From Winogradskyella aurantia (GTDB lineage Bacteria; Bacteroidota; Bacteroidia; Flavobacteriales; Flavobacteriaceae), in contig NZ_NGJN01000006.1 of the NCBI RefSeq assembly GCF_002266855.1, positions 124,001 to 188,000 on the forward strand: DNA of 64,000 nucleotides. Direction: 5' to 3'. Shown one piece after another: positions 1-8,685 of the stretch; position 1 is the first letter of the stretch, and each line of letters begins with the position of its first letter. A program made the translations under genes and the position numbers. The notes under the pieces were generated by a model. The model was not told the DNA's origin, made no database searches, and worked only from the letters and a program-made list of their open reading frames with translations.

Positions 1-1
1 G

Positions 2-163
2 CCAAACGATGCAGAAGCATTGGTAAAAGCTATTCTTAATCTAAAAAATAATAGTTTAAAAAGGGAAGCTATAACACAATCGGCCCGTATGAAGGTAGCC
101 AAGTTTGACTGGGAAGAAGTTAAATCGCAATGGCAAGCCCTTTTGTCCTCATCTTATGCTTAA
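2..163 (+). CDS. C-terminal end of a probable glycosyltransferase (5' partial)
   Basis: An open frame runs in from the left edge and stops with TAA at 161-163, giving 53 residues. The tail has an alternating Ala/Leu/Lys helix followed by a KFDWEEV segment. That matches the closing helix of many GT4-type glycosyltransferases, where a (F)xW segment precedes the end of the protein. The next gene is a polyprenyl-phosphate sugar transferase, so a place in a surface-polysaccharide locus fits. With only the last 53 residues visible the family is an inference from tail pattern and context; the catalytic region lies outside the window. Confidence 0.5.
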   Translation, partial: PNDAEALVKAILNLKNNSLKREAITQSARMKVAKFDWEEVKSQWQALLSSSYA

Positions 164-209
164 TATCAAAATTGACTTTTTATCTTTACGATTGAGTTGA
201 CTTTTACTT

Positions 210-1604
210 ATGAAACATAAAAAAGGGATTCACTTCGAAGTTTCCGAGCGAAAGGTTCTGCTAAGAATCATAGATATACTGATGGTTTTTATTGGAATTT
301 ATACTTTGGGTCTTTTTACAAAGTTTGAATATCTTTCTGTTAATCAGGAGAACAGTGTAGCACTTGGGCTTTTAATTATTTATATCTCTGTTTTTGGAAC
401 TGTTTTTGAACTTTATGACTTACAAAAAGCAAGTCAACTAGATGCCACATTCAGGAATATTGTAATAACCTGTTCAACCGTGGTGTTGTTCTATTTATTA
501 ACACCGGTACTTTCTCCTTATCTCCCAGAAGAACGTATCCAAATTTTATTTTTCTATTTAGCGCTGATTATTTCTATTTTTATTTGGAGGGTTATTTATA
601 TCTATCTGATTGAATCCCCAAGATTTTATAAACGTGTGTTGTTGGTTGCCGAGGTATCAAATATTGAAGGGTTGGTAAAAGCCTTGGATACAAAAGACCC
701 CAACTATAAAATAGTTGGCTTTATAAATAGTGAAACGACCTCCGACCATTCTGTTAAGTATAAAGGGCTAAAGGAGTTTGAGCCAAAACAGTTTCTTGAA
801 ATTATTCAGAAGGAGCGTATTTCTGAAGTTTTGGTAGCTAGTTTTAATGCTGAGGCAATTATAGTCGAGGTTTATCACGATTTAATGCTGCTCATGGAGC
901 GTGGTTTTAAAATAAGGGAGTACACGCAAGTGTATGAGGAAATGTTGCAACGTGTACCTATTCAGTTTGTTGGGAAGGATTTTTATAAATATTTCCCATA
1001 CAGTCGGAGTAATGAAAATAAACTCTATATTTTTTTTCAACGGGCTTTTGATATTGTTTTAGCCATAATAGGATTGTTGTTTTGCATAATTTTATTACCG
1101 TTTATTCTATTAGGCAATATAATTGGTAATAAAGGGCCCTTGTTTTATTCTCAGGAACGCGTTGGCAGAAATGGCAAACTTTTTAAGATTTTAAAACTTA
1201 GAACCATGGTCGTTAATGCTGAAAAGGATGGTGTTAAGTGGACCCAGAAGAATGACAAACGTATTACTGCTTTCGGTAAATTTCTGCGAAATACACGACT
1301 AGATGAAATACCTCAGTTCTATAATGTTTTAAAAGGGGAGATGAGTGTAATTGGTCCTAGGCCTGAACGGCCATTTTTTGTAAAAGAACTTTCAAGGATT
1401 ATACCTTTTTACGAAACACGCCATATTATAAAACCTGGCTTAACGGGTTGGGCTCAAGTTAAATCGCGCTATGGCTCTACAGTAGAGGAGAGCTTAATAA
1501 AACTTCAATACGATCTATATTACATAAAGCATAGAAGTGTGTTCTTAGATTTAAGTATTACCATTAAGACCCTAAGTACCATTTTATATTACAGAGGGCA
1601 ATAA
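210..1604 (+). CDS. Exopolysaccharide polyprenyl glycosylphosphotransferase (bacterial sugar transferase)
   Basis: This predicted inner-membrane enzyme would transfer a sugar-1-phosphate from a nucleotide sugar to undecaprenyl phosphate, the first step of a repeat unit for capsule, exopolysaccharide or O-antigen. The 464-residue protein has the full WbaP/WcaJ-type layout. There are four N-terminal membrane segments (about 18-36, 50-66, 82-100 and 111-133), a soluble CoA-binding-like middle (about 140-250), a further hydrophobic segment (about 275-300) and the C-terminal transferase domain. That domain shows the FKILKLRTM motif, the TRLDEIPQ motif and the IGPRPERP motif. It follows a glycosyltransferase end by 46 bases, so it probably belongs to the same locus. 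Which sugar is transferred cannot be read from the sequence. Confidence 0.9.
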   Translation: MKHKKGIHFEVSERKVLLRIIDILMVFIGIYTLGLFTKFEYLSVNQENSVALGLLIIYISVFGTVFELYDLQKASQLDATFRNIVITCSTVVLFYLLTPVLSPYLPEERIQILFFYLALIISIFIWRVIYIYLIESPRFYKRVLLVAEVSNIEGLVKALDTKDPNYKIVGFINSETTSDHSVKYKGLKEFEPKQFLEIIQKERISEVLVASFNAEAIIVEVYHDLMLLMERGFKIREYTQVYEEMLQRVPIQFVGKDFYKYFPYSRSNENKLYIFFQRAFDIVLAIIGLLFCIILLPFILLGNIIGNKGPLFYSQERVGRNGKLFKILKLRTMVVNAEKDGVKWTQKNDKRITAFGKFLRNTRLDEIPQFYNVLKGEMSVIGPRPERPFFVKELSRIIPFYETRHIIKPGLTGWAQVKSRYGSTVEESLIKLQYDLYYIKHRSVFLDLSITIKTLSTILYYRGQ

Positions 1605-1611
1605 TTAGAGA

Positions 1612-2769
1612 TTACATGTTTTTGATGAGGTACACATACCTGATTCCTAAGGCAATTAATAAAGGAATTAAACCTATAGCAAAAACCTGAACACCAATAA
1701 GCCAGTGCAAGGTCATAAGGCATAGCATAATAATCAAAAACTTTAAATAACCTTTTACCCATTTCTTCATGGTTTCTTTACCTAACTGTCTTATCAGAAT
1801 CATGTTTAAAGGGAAGGCCCAAAGGAGGTTATAATTATATGCGGTTGTTGAGTGATTAGTTGCAAACCACAGTAAAAAGAGAACAATACCTATAATTCCA
1901 GTAAAACTTGCTAAGGATATATCTACCCAACGACTTCTAACACCAGTTTTATGGTCTTTGTAGGTTTTGAAAATAATGAATAGGGAAAGCAATCCTAAAA
2001 TAAACACAGGACTCCACAAAAAGTCAAACTGGGATTGACTTTGTTTTTTTTCATATAATTGAGATGAATTTTTAACTAATTTTCTACCATTACCCAATTG
2101 TGCAGTACCAAAAAAGTCGTGAATATATTTGGGTAGGAACATATGTTCTCTGGCAGATGCTTTCTGGTCTATAATTGAGCCCAAGGCTAAGTCTATTCCA
2201 AAACCTCCCCAGGAGTTAGGTTTTACATGGTCATGTATTAATTTACGGAAGGTTTTTGGTTCAAAATCTTTTGGAATGGTATAGGAAATCTTGTTGTTTG
2301 TAGCCATCTCGGCTACATCTCTAATACGAGTTGCACAATTGTCATAAAAGAAATCGTATAAATAGCGCCTATTTTCCGGTTTGTAGTTATTTTCTAGATA
2401 ATCAAATAATTTTTGTTTTTCAGAGGCGTTCAAATTTAAAACCTGCTCGTCAATACTGCGGTTGTTTCGAGAGTAATGATCAAAGATGTCAGAAAACCGA
2501 TGTCTACTAATGAGGTAATTGAGTTTACCTTGGGCGAACTTTAAATAAAAAAATGGTGCGTCAAAGTCGTATTCACCGTAACCGTATACCAAATCAAAAC
2601 CACGGCTTTTATCAGTTATCCGGAAGGCGTTGTGACCAAAAGCATCATTGAGTGATTCCCCAGGACCAAAGGTTAAAACCGATACTTCTGCATCCTGGGT
2701 TAGGTTCAGGGTTTGGGAAAAACCAGGATGAAACAAAAAAAGTACAATGACTAATAAACCTAACCTCAT
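1612..2769 (-). CDS. DUF4105 (Lnb N-terminal periplasmic domain) membrane protein
   Basis: The 385-residue protein begins with a signal peptide (about 1-18) and continues with a periplasmic domain (about 25-190) rich in conserved aromatic residues. Motifs include LTFGPGESLNDAFGHNAFRI, GYGEYDF and the Asn-Cys-Ala-Thr-Arg segment near residue 145, as in the DUF4105 family. The C-terminal part holds about five membrane helices (residues 250-382). DUF4105 resembles the N-terminal domain of lacto-N-biosidase maturation proteins and its Cys/His pattern recalls NlpC/P60-like peptidases, but no activity is established. The gene ends 7 bases from the convergent sugar transferase and lies 10 bases downstream of the PorV-like gene, so the two are probably co-transcribed. 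Confidence 0.8.
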   Translation of the reverse strand: MRLGLLVIVLFLFHPGFSQTLNLTQDAEVSVLTFGPGESLNDAFGHNAFRITDKSRGFDLVYGYGEYDFDAPFFYLKFAQGKLNYLISRHRFSDIFDHYSRNNRSIDEQVLNLNASEKQKLFDYLENNYKPENRRYLYDFFYDNCATRIRDVAEMATNNKISYTIPKDFEPKTFRKLIHDHVKPNSWGGFGIDLALGSIIDQKASAREHMFLPKYIHDFFGTAQLGNGRKLVKNSSQLYEKKQSQSQFDFLWSPVFILGLLSLFIIFKTYKDHKTGVRSRWVDISLASFTGIIGIVLFLLWFATNHSTTAYNYNLLWAFPLNMILIRQLGKETMKKWVKGYLKFLIIMLCLMTLHWLIGVQVFAIGLIPLLIALGIRYVYLIKNM

Positions 2770-2779
2770 AAAAATTTAA

Positions 2780-3880
2780 TTATCTAAATATACCGAAGTC
2801 TATTTTTAAAGAAAAGACGTTAGAATAAAGTGCCGCACTTTGATCGCCAATATCGGTAAAGGCATAATCAATTTGAATTCCCTTGTACTTAAAGCCTACA
2901 CCAAAATTGGGTTGAAACGTTAGATTTTCTGAATTATCAATCTGTAATTCATTTTGAAAATTTCCTAAACCACCTCTTAAGAATACAAGGTCTGTGTAAC
3001 CAAACTCAAAGCCTAGTGCAGGGTTTATACTAGCAAAGGAGGTGGATATAATATCGTTGGTTTGAATAAAACGTGCATTTAAATTGACTGCCGCCAATAA
3101 GGAATAATCATAATTAAATATCCATTTTTTAGAAATACCCAATTGCATTTTTGGAATTGTAATCTCTGTCGTTTCAGGTAGTTCTTGGTTCTCTCCTTCA
3201 ACAGCACCACTGATTTGTTCAAATTTATCCTCATCTATAGACCAGGAATTGTAGGTAGTAGTAATATCGCGGACCATTACACCAAATTTCCAATCATTTT
3301 TTGTTTCAAACTGAATTCCAGCATCAAATCCAAAGCCCCATGAGGCAGCAAAGTCCCCAATAATACGTCTTATGACTTTAGCATTTACACCAAAATTTAA
3401 TCCATCTAACGGGAGTTTTCTTGCGTATGAAAAGGTCAATCCGTAGTCCGCCGTTGAAAACGTACTTATTCTGTCGTAATTTATATTTCCTTGGTCATCA
3501 ATTAGTTGTGTTGTATCTAAAATATCATCAACGCCAAATCGTATCAAGGATATACCAATAGCACTTCGGTCATCTAAGGGCATGCCATAGGCAATGTAAT
3601 TATAGTTTGCAATATTGGCGAAGTAACTGGAATGCATCAAAGCGAGCTGGTTGTCTTCTAGATGCACCAATCCTGCAGGATTCCAATATCCAGAATTTAC
3701 ATCAGAAGTTTGTGAAACCACAGCATTGCTCATACCCAAAGCCGCTGCATCAACACCAATATTCATAAATTCGTTCGAATACTTTCTGGTGGTTTGGGCA
3801 TCAACAATGAGCGCTACTAGTGTGAGTACAATTACTAAGTAACTTTTCAATAGCAAGCTTTTTTTTGCAAAGATGCACAT
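2780..3880 (-). CDS. PorV/PorQ-family outer membrane beta-barrel protein
   Basis: The 366-residue protein has a signal peptide ending near VDAQ (about residue 29). The mature N-terminus contains the features of the PorV/PorQ/UPF0164 family: FMNIGVDAAALGMSNA followed by an NSGYWNPAGL motif. The rest is made of alternating amphipathic beta strands with many Gly/Asn turns and ends in an aromatic-rich strand (KIDFGIFR), as expected of a FadL-like outer-membrane barrel. PorV itself shuttles type IX secretion cargo, but this protein is not clearly orthologous to PorV or PorQ, and no other type IX gene is in the window. A substrate-transport or surface-secretion role is inferred from family only. 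Confidence 0.75.
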   Translation of the reverse strand: MCIFAKKSLLLKSYLVIVLTLVALIVDAQTTRKYSNEFMNIGVDAAALGMSNAVVSQTSDVNSGYWNPAGLVHLEDNQLALMHSSYFANIANYNYIAYGMPLDDRSAIGISLIRFGVDDILDTTQLIDDQGNINYDRISTFSTADYGLTFSYARKLPLDGLNFGVNAKVIRRIIGDFAASWGFGFDAGIQFETKNDWKFGVMVRDITTTYNSWSIDEDKFEQISGAVEGENQELPETTEITIPKMQLGISKKWIFNYDYSLLAAVNLNARFIQTNDIISTSFASINPALGFEFGYTDLVFLRGGLGNFQNELQIDNSENLTFQPNFGVGFKYKGIQIDYAFTDIGDQSAALYSNVFSLKIDFGIFR

Positions 3881-3918
3881 TATTTTCCTATCTATTTAAC
3901 TTGAAAAGTGGGTTCTTA

Positions 3919-3948
3919 TTGTTCTAGGGCCAAATACTTTTATATTTG
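3919..3948 (+). promoter_or_regulatory. Bacteroidota-type promoter for pssA
   Basis: A TTG at 3919-3921 is followed, after exactly 19 bases, by TATATTTG at 3941-3948. This matches the Flavobacterium/Bacteroides promoter form (TTG at -33, TAnnTTTG at -7). Transcription would start near 3955, about 10 bases before the ATG, giving a very short leader. Confidence 0.7.
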
Positions 3949-3964
3949 TACATAAACTAAATTT

Positions 3965-4723
3965 ATGGGTTTAAAGCGCCATGTTCCTAATGCGGTTACG
4001 TTGCTCAATTTATTTTCAGGTTGTATCGCTGTTATATTTGCAGTGAACGGAAATTTTATTGCAGCAGCTTTTTTCGTTTTTCTCGGTATTTTCTTTGATT
4101 TTTTTGATGGGTTGTTAGCACGTAAGTTAAAAGTCCAAAGTCCATTAGGTATTCAGTTGGATTCCCTGGCGGATTTGGTGACTAGTGGCGTTGTTCCTGG
4201 TATTGTGATGTTTAAGCTTATTTCCCTCACGGTCGATGCACCTAACTTTAACGATTATAGTGAGCATTGGAATTCCGTTATGCACTGGCAAGGTTTTAAG
4301 TTATCCGTATTACCTTTAATTGGCTTATTTATTCCTTTAGCTTCGGCATATCGTTTAGCGAAATTTAATTTAGATGAAGATCAACAGACGTTTTTTAAGG
4401 GCTTACCTGTCCCTGCCAATACCTTGTTAATTATGTCCTTTCCATTAATTTTGGAATATCAGGATAACGATATTATGAATTCTATAATCATCAATAAATG
4501 GTTTCTTGTTGGAGTAACGCTTTTAACTTGCTATTTGTTGAATTCAAGAATGAAGCTTTTTGCCTTGAAGTTCAAGGATTTTAGTTTTAAGAATAACGCT
4601 GTAAGATATGTGTTCATTATTCTAAGCATAACGGTATTACTTATTTTACATTTTGCAGCTATACCATTGATTATAATTCTTTACGTTTTGCTTTCACTAC
4701 TTGACGCGAAAAATATAACTTAG
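3965..4723 (+). CDS. pssA: CDP-diacylglycerol--serine O-phosphatidyltransferase
   Basis: This predicted membrane enzyme makes phosphatidylserine from CDP-diacylglycerol and serine, the precursor of phosphatidylethanolamine. The 252-residue protein carries the complete CDP-alcohol phosphotransferase signature near residues 48-70: Asp-Gly-x2-Ala-Arg, eight residues, Gly, three residues, Asp, three residues, Asp. About seven hydrophobic helices surround it. The N-terminal start (MGLKRHVPNAVTLLNLFSG) and length match bacterial type II phosphatidylserine synthases. A well-formed promoter lies 17 bases upstream. The following gene starts 25 bases after the stop and may be co-transcribed. The family also holds phosphatidylglycerophosphate synthases, but the start and size fit PssA better. 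Confidence 0.9.
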   Translation: MGLKRHVPNAVTLLNLFSGCIAVIFAVNGNFIAAAFFVFLGIFFDFFDGLLARKLKVQSPLGIQLDSLADLVTSGVVPGIVMFKLISLTVDAPNFNDYSEHWNSVMHWQGFKLSVLPLIGLFIPLASAYRLAKFNLDEDQQTFFKGLPVPANTLLIMSFPLILEYQDNDIMNSIIINKWFLVGVTLLTCYLLNSRMKLFALKFKDFSFKNNAVRYVFIILSITVLLILHFAAIPLIIILYVLLSLLDAKNIT

Positions 4724-4748
4724 ACCATATACCATAGAAACGATAAAC

Positions 4749-5630
4749 ATGGCTTCAGGATTTTTTGCTCTTCTAGACGATATAGCATCCATAATGGACG
4801 ATGTTGCATCTATGACCAAAATAACCACAAAAAAAACAGCTGGTATTTTAGGTGACGATTTAGCTGTAAATGCTGAAAAAGCCTCTGGCTTTAGTGCGTC
4901 AAGGGAGTTGCCTGTGTTATGGGCAATCTCCAAAGGGTCATTATTGAATAAAATCATCATTTTACCCTTAGCATTTTTATTAAGTGCCTTTGTTCCTTCG
5001 GCAGTTATTGTGGTATTAGTGATAGGTGCGTTTTATTTGGCTTATGAAGGTGCTGAAAAAATTTACGAATTTATTTTTCCGCACCCTAAAGAGAAAGCTA
5101 TCACGGTTAAGAAGAATCTTACGGAAGAAGAGTTGCTTGCTGCAGAAAAAGTAAAAATTAAATCGGCTATACTGACCGATTTTATATTATCTGTTGAAAT
5201 CGTTATCATCGCTTTGGGAACAGTGGTGCATGAAACCTTAATGTTTCAGATTTTGGTGGTTTCAATAGTTGCGCTTATTGCAACGGTAGGAGTTTATGGT
5301 ATTGTGGGCTTTATTGTAAGAATGGATGATATAGGCCAAAAATTAGTTAGAACAAGTAAGCGTAAAAAGGGATTAATTTATTCTTCGGGTGTTTTTTTGA
5401 TTAGGGCTTTGCCTTGGGTTATAAAAAGTCTTTCAGTAATTGGTACAATAGCCTTATTGTTGGTAGCAGGTGGTATTTTTGTCCACTATATTGACTTTTT
5501 ACATGACTTTTTTTATCAAATACCTGAAATTTTGAGGGATTTATCTGCGGGCTTACTCGGCGGAGTTCTCTCTCTGGCTGTTGTGAAAGGTATTAAGGCT
5601 TTGTTCTCAAAAAAGAAGGAAAGGCACTAA
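4749..5630 (+). CDS. DUF808 family inner membrane protein (YedI-like)
   Basis: The 293-residue membrane protein begins with the family's near-invariant MASGFFALLDDIA and continues with DDVASMTKITTKKTAGILGDDLAVNA. It has about seven predicted membrane helices and a basic C-terminal tail. DUF808 proteins, including E. coli YedI, are widespread inner membrane proteins with no settled biochemical role. The gene lies 25 bases after pssA on the same strand, so a shared transcript is plausible, and it ends 6 bases from the convergent lptB. The family assignment is firm; the function is unknown. Confidence 0.9.
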   Translation: MASGFFALLDDIASIMDDVASMTKITTKKTAGILGDDLAVNAEKASGFSASRELPVLWAISKGSLLNKIIILPLAFLLSAFVPSAVIVVLVIGAFYLAYEGAEKIYEFIFPHPKEKAITVKKNLTEEELLAAEKVKIKSAILTDFILSVEIVIIALGTVVHETLMFQILVVSIVALIATVGVYGIVGFIVRMDDIGQKLVRTSKRKKGLIYSSGVFLIRALPWVIKSLSVIGTIALLLVAGGIFVHYIDFLHDFFYQIPEILRDLSAGLLGGVLSLAVVKGIKALFSKKKERH

Positions 5631-5636
5631 AAAAAA

Positions 5637-6377
5637 TTAAAACTCTAATTTCTTTTTACGGAGCTCAAAATTTTGACCTAGATAAACTTTGCGAACCATC
5701 TCATCGTTAGCTAATTCTTCGGGTATCCCAGCTTTAAGAATTCCACCTTCAAACATTAAATAAGTTCGGTCTGTTATGGCCAGGGTTTCTTGGACATTAT
5801 GGTCGGTAATTAAAATCCCAATATTCTTTTTGGTAAGTTTAGCTACGATACGCTGAATGTCTTCAACAGCAACGGGGTCTACTCCTGCAAATGGTTCGTC
5901 AAGAAGTATAAAATTCGGATCTGTGGCTAAAGCACGAGCAATTTCTGTCCGTCTTCGTTCTCCACCTGAAAGTAAATCACCACGATTGGTTCTAATGTGG
6001 CCCAGACCAAATTCTTCAATTAAGGATTCCATTTTTTCATGCTGCTCCTTCTTGCTCAGTTTGGTCATTTGAAGCACGCTGAGAATATTATCCTCAATAC
6101 TCAATTTCCTAAAGACCGACGCTTCTTGGGCCAAATAGCCAATGCCATTTTGCGCACGCTTATACATGGGGAATTTGGTAATATTGGTATTATCAAGATA
6201 AATATTACCACCGTTGGGTTTAATGATGCCCACAATCATGTAAAACGATGTAGTTTTACCAGCGCCATTAGGACCAAGTAAACCAACGATTTCACCTTGG
6301 TTGACTTCAAGAGAAACATCCTTAACCACCTTTCGTCCACCATAGGACTTCATTAAATTCTCCGCTCGTAACTTCAT
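5637..6377 (-). CDS. lptB: LPS export ABC transporter ATP-binding protein LptB
   Basis: This is the cytoplasmic ATPase predicted to power LptFG-driven extraction of lipopolysaccharide from the inner membrane. In the 246-residue protein the Walker A is GPNGAGKTT (residues 35-43), the ABC signature is LSGGE (135-139), the Walker B is FILLDEP (155-161), and the switch histidine lies in ITDHNVQE near 190. LptB-specific features include the Q-loop context [13 protein letters not shown] and the FAGVDPVAV segment after Walker B. It closes a minus-strand run with kdsD, tatC and a carboxymuconolactone-decarboxylase-like gene. The pairing with kdsD, which supplies a Kdo precursor, supports an LPS role. 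Confidence 0.92.
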   Translation of the reverse strand: MKLRAENLMKSYGGRKVVKDVSLEVNQGEIVGLLGPNGAGKTTSFYMIVGIIKPNGGNIYLDNTNITKFPMYKRAQNGIGYLAQEASVFRKLSIEDNILSVLQMTKLSKKEQHEKMESLIEEFGLGHIRTNRGDLLSGGERRRTEIARALATDPNFILLDEPFAGVDPVAVEDIQRIVAKLTKKNIGILITDHNVQETLAITDRTYLMFEGGILKAGIPEELANDEMVRKVYLGQNFELRKKKLEF

Positions 6378-6450
6378 ATCTTATCTAACAACGCTAAAAA
6401 TAACAAAATCATATAGATTGCGTTAAATCAGCTTTAGGTTTTTAGTTACT

Positions 6451-6798
6451 TTAACCTTTATTCTCTAAAGCTTCCCAATATTCATGGGCCCGTCTAAGAT
6501 GTGGAATAACTATAGTGCCCCCAACAAGCGTTGAGATGGCAAGAGCCTCACTCACTTCAGCTTTGGAAAGACCTTCCTTGAAGCAAGTTTCCAAATGATA
6601 TTTTACACAATCATCGCAACGCAAGACCGTTGAAGCTACTAAACCAAGTAATTCTTTGGTCTTTTTATCTAGAGCACCTTCTTGAAACGCATTGGTATCT
6701 AAATTAAATATCCGCTTGACTATCTTATTGTTGTCTTCTAAAATTTTATCATTCATTTTAGCGCGGTACGCATTGAAATTTTCTACTATATCTGACAT
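6451..6798 (-). CDS. Carboxymuconolactone decarboxylase family (AhpD-like) protein
   Basis: This 115-residue protein has the AhpD-like core with a redox-type Cys61-Asp-Asp-Cys64 and His68 (RCDDCVKYH), followed by the helix EGLSKAEVSEALAIS typical of the family. The CxxC-plus-His arrangement is seen in members acting as peroxidase partners or disulfide reductants and not in true decarboxylases, so a thiol-redox role is more likely. It sits 10 bases after tatC and 73 bases before lptB on the minus strand, a placement that suggests co-transcription with envelope genes. The substrate is not evident. Confidence 0.85.
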   Translation of the reverse strand: MSDIVENFNAYRAKMNDKILEDNNKIVKRIFNLDTNAFQEGALDKKTKELLGLVASTVLRCDDCVKYHLETCFKEGLSKAEVSEALAISTLVGGTIVIPHLRRAHEYWEALENKG

Positions 6799-6808
6799 AT
6801 GTTAAGTC

Positions 6809-7633
6809 CTAAATTTTTGATTTTCGTTTGGTTTCTCGCCTTAATACAAGTGCCGAAATATAAATGCTTACTTGATATAAAAGCAGTATAGGAATGGCTA
6901 CTATAACTTGACTAGCGATATCTGGAGGCGTTATAATTGCAGATAATATTAGGACAAGTACGAGGGCGTATTTTCTGTATTGTTTTAAGATTTTTGGTGT
7001 TACTAGACCTACTTTTGTCAAGAAAAAAATGATGATGGGCAGTTCAAATACAAAACCTGAAGCTATAGAAGATGACCTTACTATGGCAATAACCGAACTA
7101 ATATCAAATTCATTGGATATCTTTTCGCTAATGGTGTAGTTGGCTAGGAAATTAATAGAAAGTGGTGTTACAATGTAATAACCAAATAACACCCCTATGA
7201 AAAATAAAAGCGATGCAACTATGATAAAACCTCTTGAATTTTTACGTTCGTTCGGCTTTAAGCCAGGACTTATAAAACTCCATAATTGATATAATACGTA
7301 AGGGAAAGCTATTATAAAACCAGCATAAATTGAAGTCCAAATATGAGCTGAGAATTGACCTGCAACTGTTCTGTTTTGAATTATAAATGGAAATTTATCT
7401 GCGCAAAAAGTGGTGTCCTCAATACCTAAGAGCTGCGAGACCTTACATAAGCCTTCATAGGTAGCGAAGTCCATATTGGTAGGTCCAAAAATAATGACGT
7501 CGAAAATAAACCTTTTGAAAATGAAAGCAAGTGTAGCAGCTACGAGAATACCTAATGTGGCTCTAATTAAATGCCATCTTAAATCTTCAAGATGGTCTAA
7601 AAAAGACATCTCATTAATATTCTTTTGCGCCAT
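6809..7633 (-). CDS. tatC: Sec-independent protein translocase subunit TatC
   Basis: TatC is the receptor of the twin-arginine pathway and recognises RR signal peptides of folded cargo. The 274-residue protein shows the family N-terminus MSFLDHLEDLRWHLIR, the LYQLWSFISPGLKPNERK segment before helix 3, and about six membrane helices. The first periplasmic loop (about residues 45-110) is longer than in E. coli TatC and contains two cysteines, as is common in Bacteroidota. No tatA or tatB is present in the window. The start codon overlaps the kdsD stop (shared base 7633), which indicates translational coupling. Confidence 0.93.
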   Translation of the reverse strand: MAQKNINEMSFLDHLEDLRWHLIRATLGILVAATLAFIFKRFIFDVIIFGPTNMDFATYEGLCKVSQLLGIEDTTFCADKFPFIIQNRTVAGQFSAHIWTSIYAGFIIAFPYVLYQLWSFISPGLKPNERKNSRGFIIVASLLFFIGVLFGYYIVTPLSINFLANYTISEKISNEFDISSVIAIVRSSSIASGFVFELPIIIFFLTKVGLVTPKILKQYRKYALVLVLILSAIITPPDIASQVIVAIPILLLYQVSIYISALVLRRETKRKSKI

Positions 7634-8598
7634 CAGATAATGCCCTCCTTTATCAAATCATGAAGGTGTACAACACCAGCGTAATTTCCATCTCTTTCTA
7701 CTAATAATTGGGAAATACCAAATGACTCCATCATCTCTTTGGCGTCGACTGCCATTGCATCTTCAGCTATTCGTCTTGGGTTTGAACTCATAATATCCTT
7801 AGCTGTGAGGCTGCTTATATTATCGCTTTTACTCAACATCCGTCTCAAATCACCATCCGTAATTATACCTATTATTTTTTCATTATCCACTACGGCAGTC
7901 ACACCAAGCATTTTTTCTGTGATTTCTACAATGACCTCCTTTATACTGTTTTCAAGATGAACTTGTGGCTTCATGTTTTGTGACGATAAATCACCCACCC
8001 TTAAATAAAGCTTCTTCCCCAACGCACCTCCCGGATGGTATTTTGCAAAATCATTACTGCTGAACCCTCTGAGCTCTAACAAACAAATAGCAAGTGCATC
8101 ACCAATTACAAGTTGTGCTGTGGTACTGGTTGTAGGAGCTAAATTATTGGGACAAGCTTCTTGCGCCACGTAGGCATTCAAGATATAATCCGCTTGCTGC
8201 CCCAAAAAGGAATCTTTATTTCCTGTAATTGCTATCATCTTATTTTTTGCATGCTTAATAAGCGGTACCAGTACTTTTATTTCTGGTGTGTTACCACTTT
8301 TTGAGATGCAGATAACCACATCATCTTCCAAAATTAAACCAAGGTCGCCATGTATCGCATCTGCAGCATGCATAAAGATAGCGGGTGTGCCAGTAGAATT
8401 TAAAGTCGCCACTATTTTATTTGCAATTATGGCGCTTTTACCGATTCCTGTAATAATAACCCGTCCCTTAGAGTTGTAAATTAAGGTAACGGCGTCAGCA
8501 AAATCATCAGTCAATAATTCTGATAAATACAGTATCGCTTTACTTTCAGACGCAATGGTTTTTTTTGCAGTGCTTAAAATGGATTGTCTACTGTTCAA
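7633..8598 (-). CDS. kdsD: D-arabinose 5-phosphate isomerase (KpsF/GutQ/KdsD family)
   Basis: This cytoplasmic isomerase is predicted to convert ribulose 5-phosphate to arabinose 5-phosphate, the entry step to Kdo for lipopolysaccharide. The 321-residue protein has an N-terminal SIS sugar-binding domain (about 30-170) with GRVIITGIGKSAIIANKIV, the HGDLGLI motif and SKSGNTPEI, followed by two CBS domains (about 205-320). This is the usual KdsD/KpsF size and order. It is first in the minus-strand run to tatC and lptB. A minus-strand TACATTTG at 8663-8656 fits a -7 element, without a clear -33 partner. KpsF and GutQ paralogs cannot be distinguished by sequence, but the LPS context favours KdsD. 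Confidence 0.9.
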   Translation of the reverse strand: MNSRQSILSTAKKTIASESKAILYLSELLTDDFADAVTLIYNSKGRVIITGIGKSAIIANKIVATLNSTGTPAIFMHAADAIHGDLGLILEDDVVICISKSGNTPEIKVLVPLIKHAKNKMIAITGNKDSFLGQQADYILNAYVAQEACPNNLAPTTSTTAQLVIGDALAICLLELRGFSSNDFAKYHPGGALGKKLYLRVGDLSSQNMKPQVHLENSIKEVIVEITEKMLGVTAVVDNEKIIGIITDGDLRRMLSKSDNISSLTAKDIMSSNPRRIAEDAMAVDAKEMMESFGISQLLVERDGNYAGVVHLHDLIKEGII

Positions 8599-8685
8599 AA
8601 CTTGTTGATTATGGTTTTTTTTGAATTAAAGAAATTGTTATCTTTAAACATGTTGCAAATGTATATAAAATACTAATAAGGATTA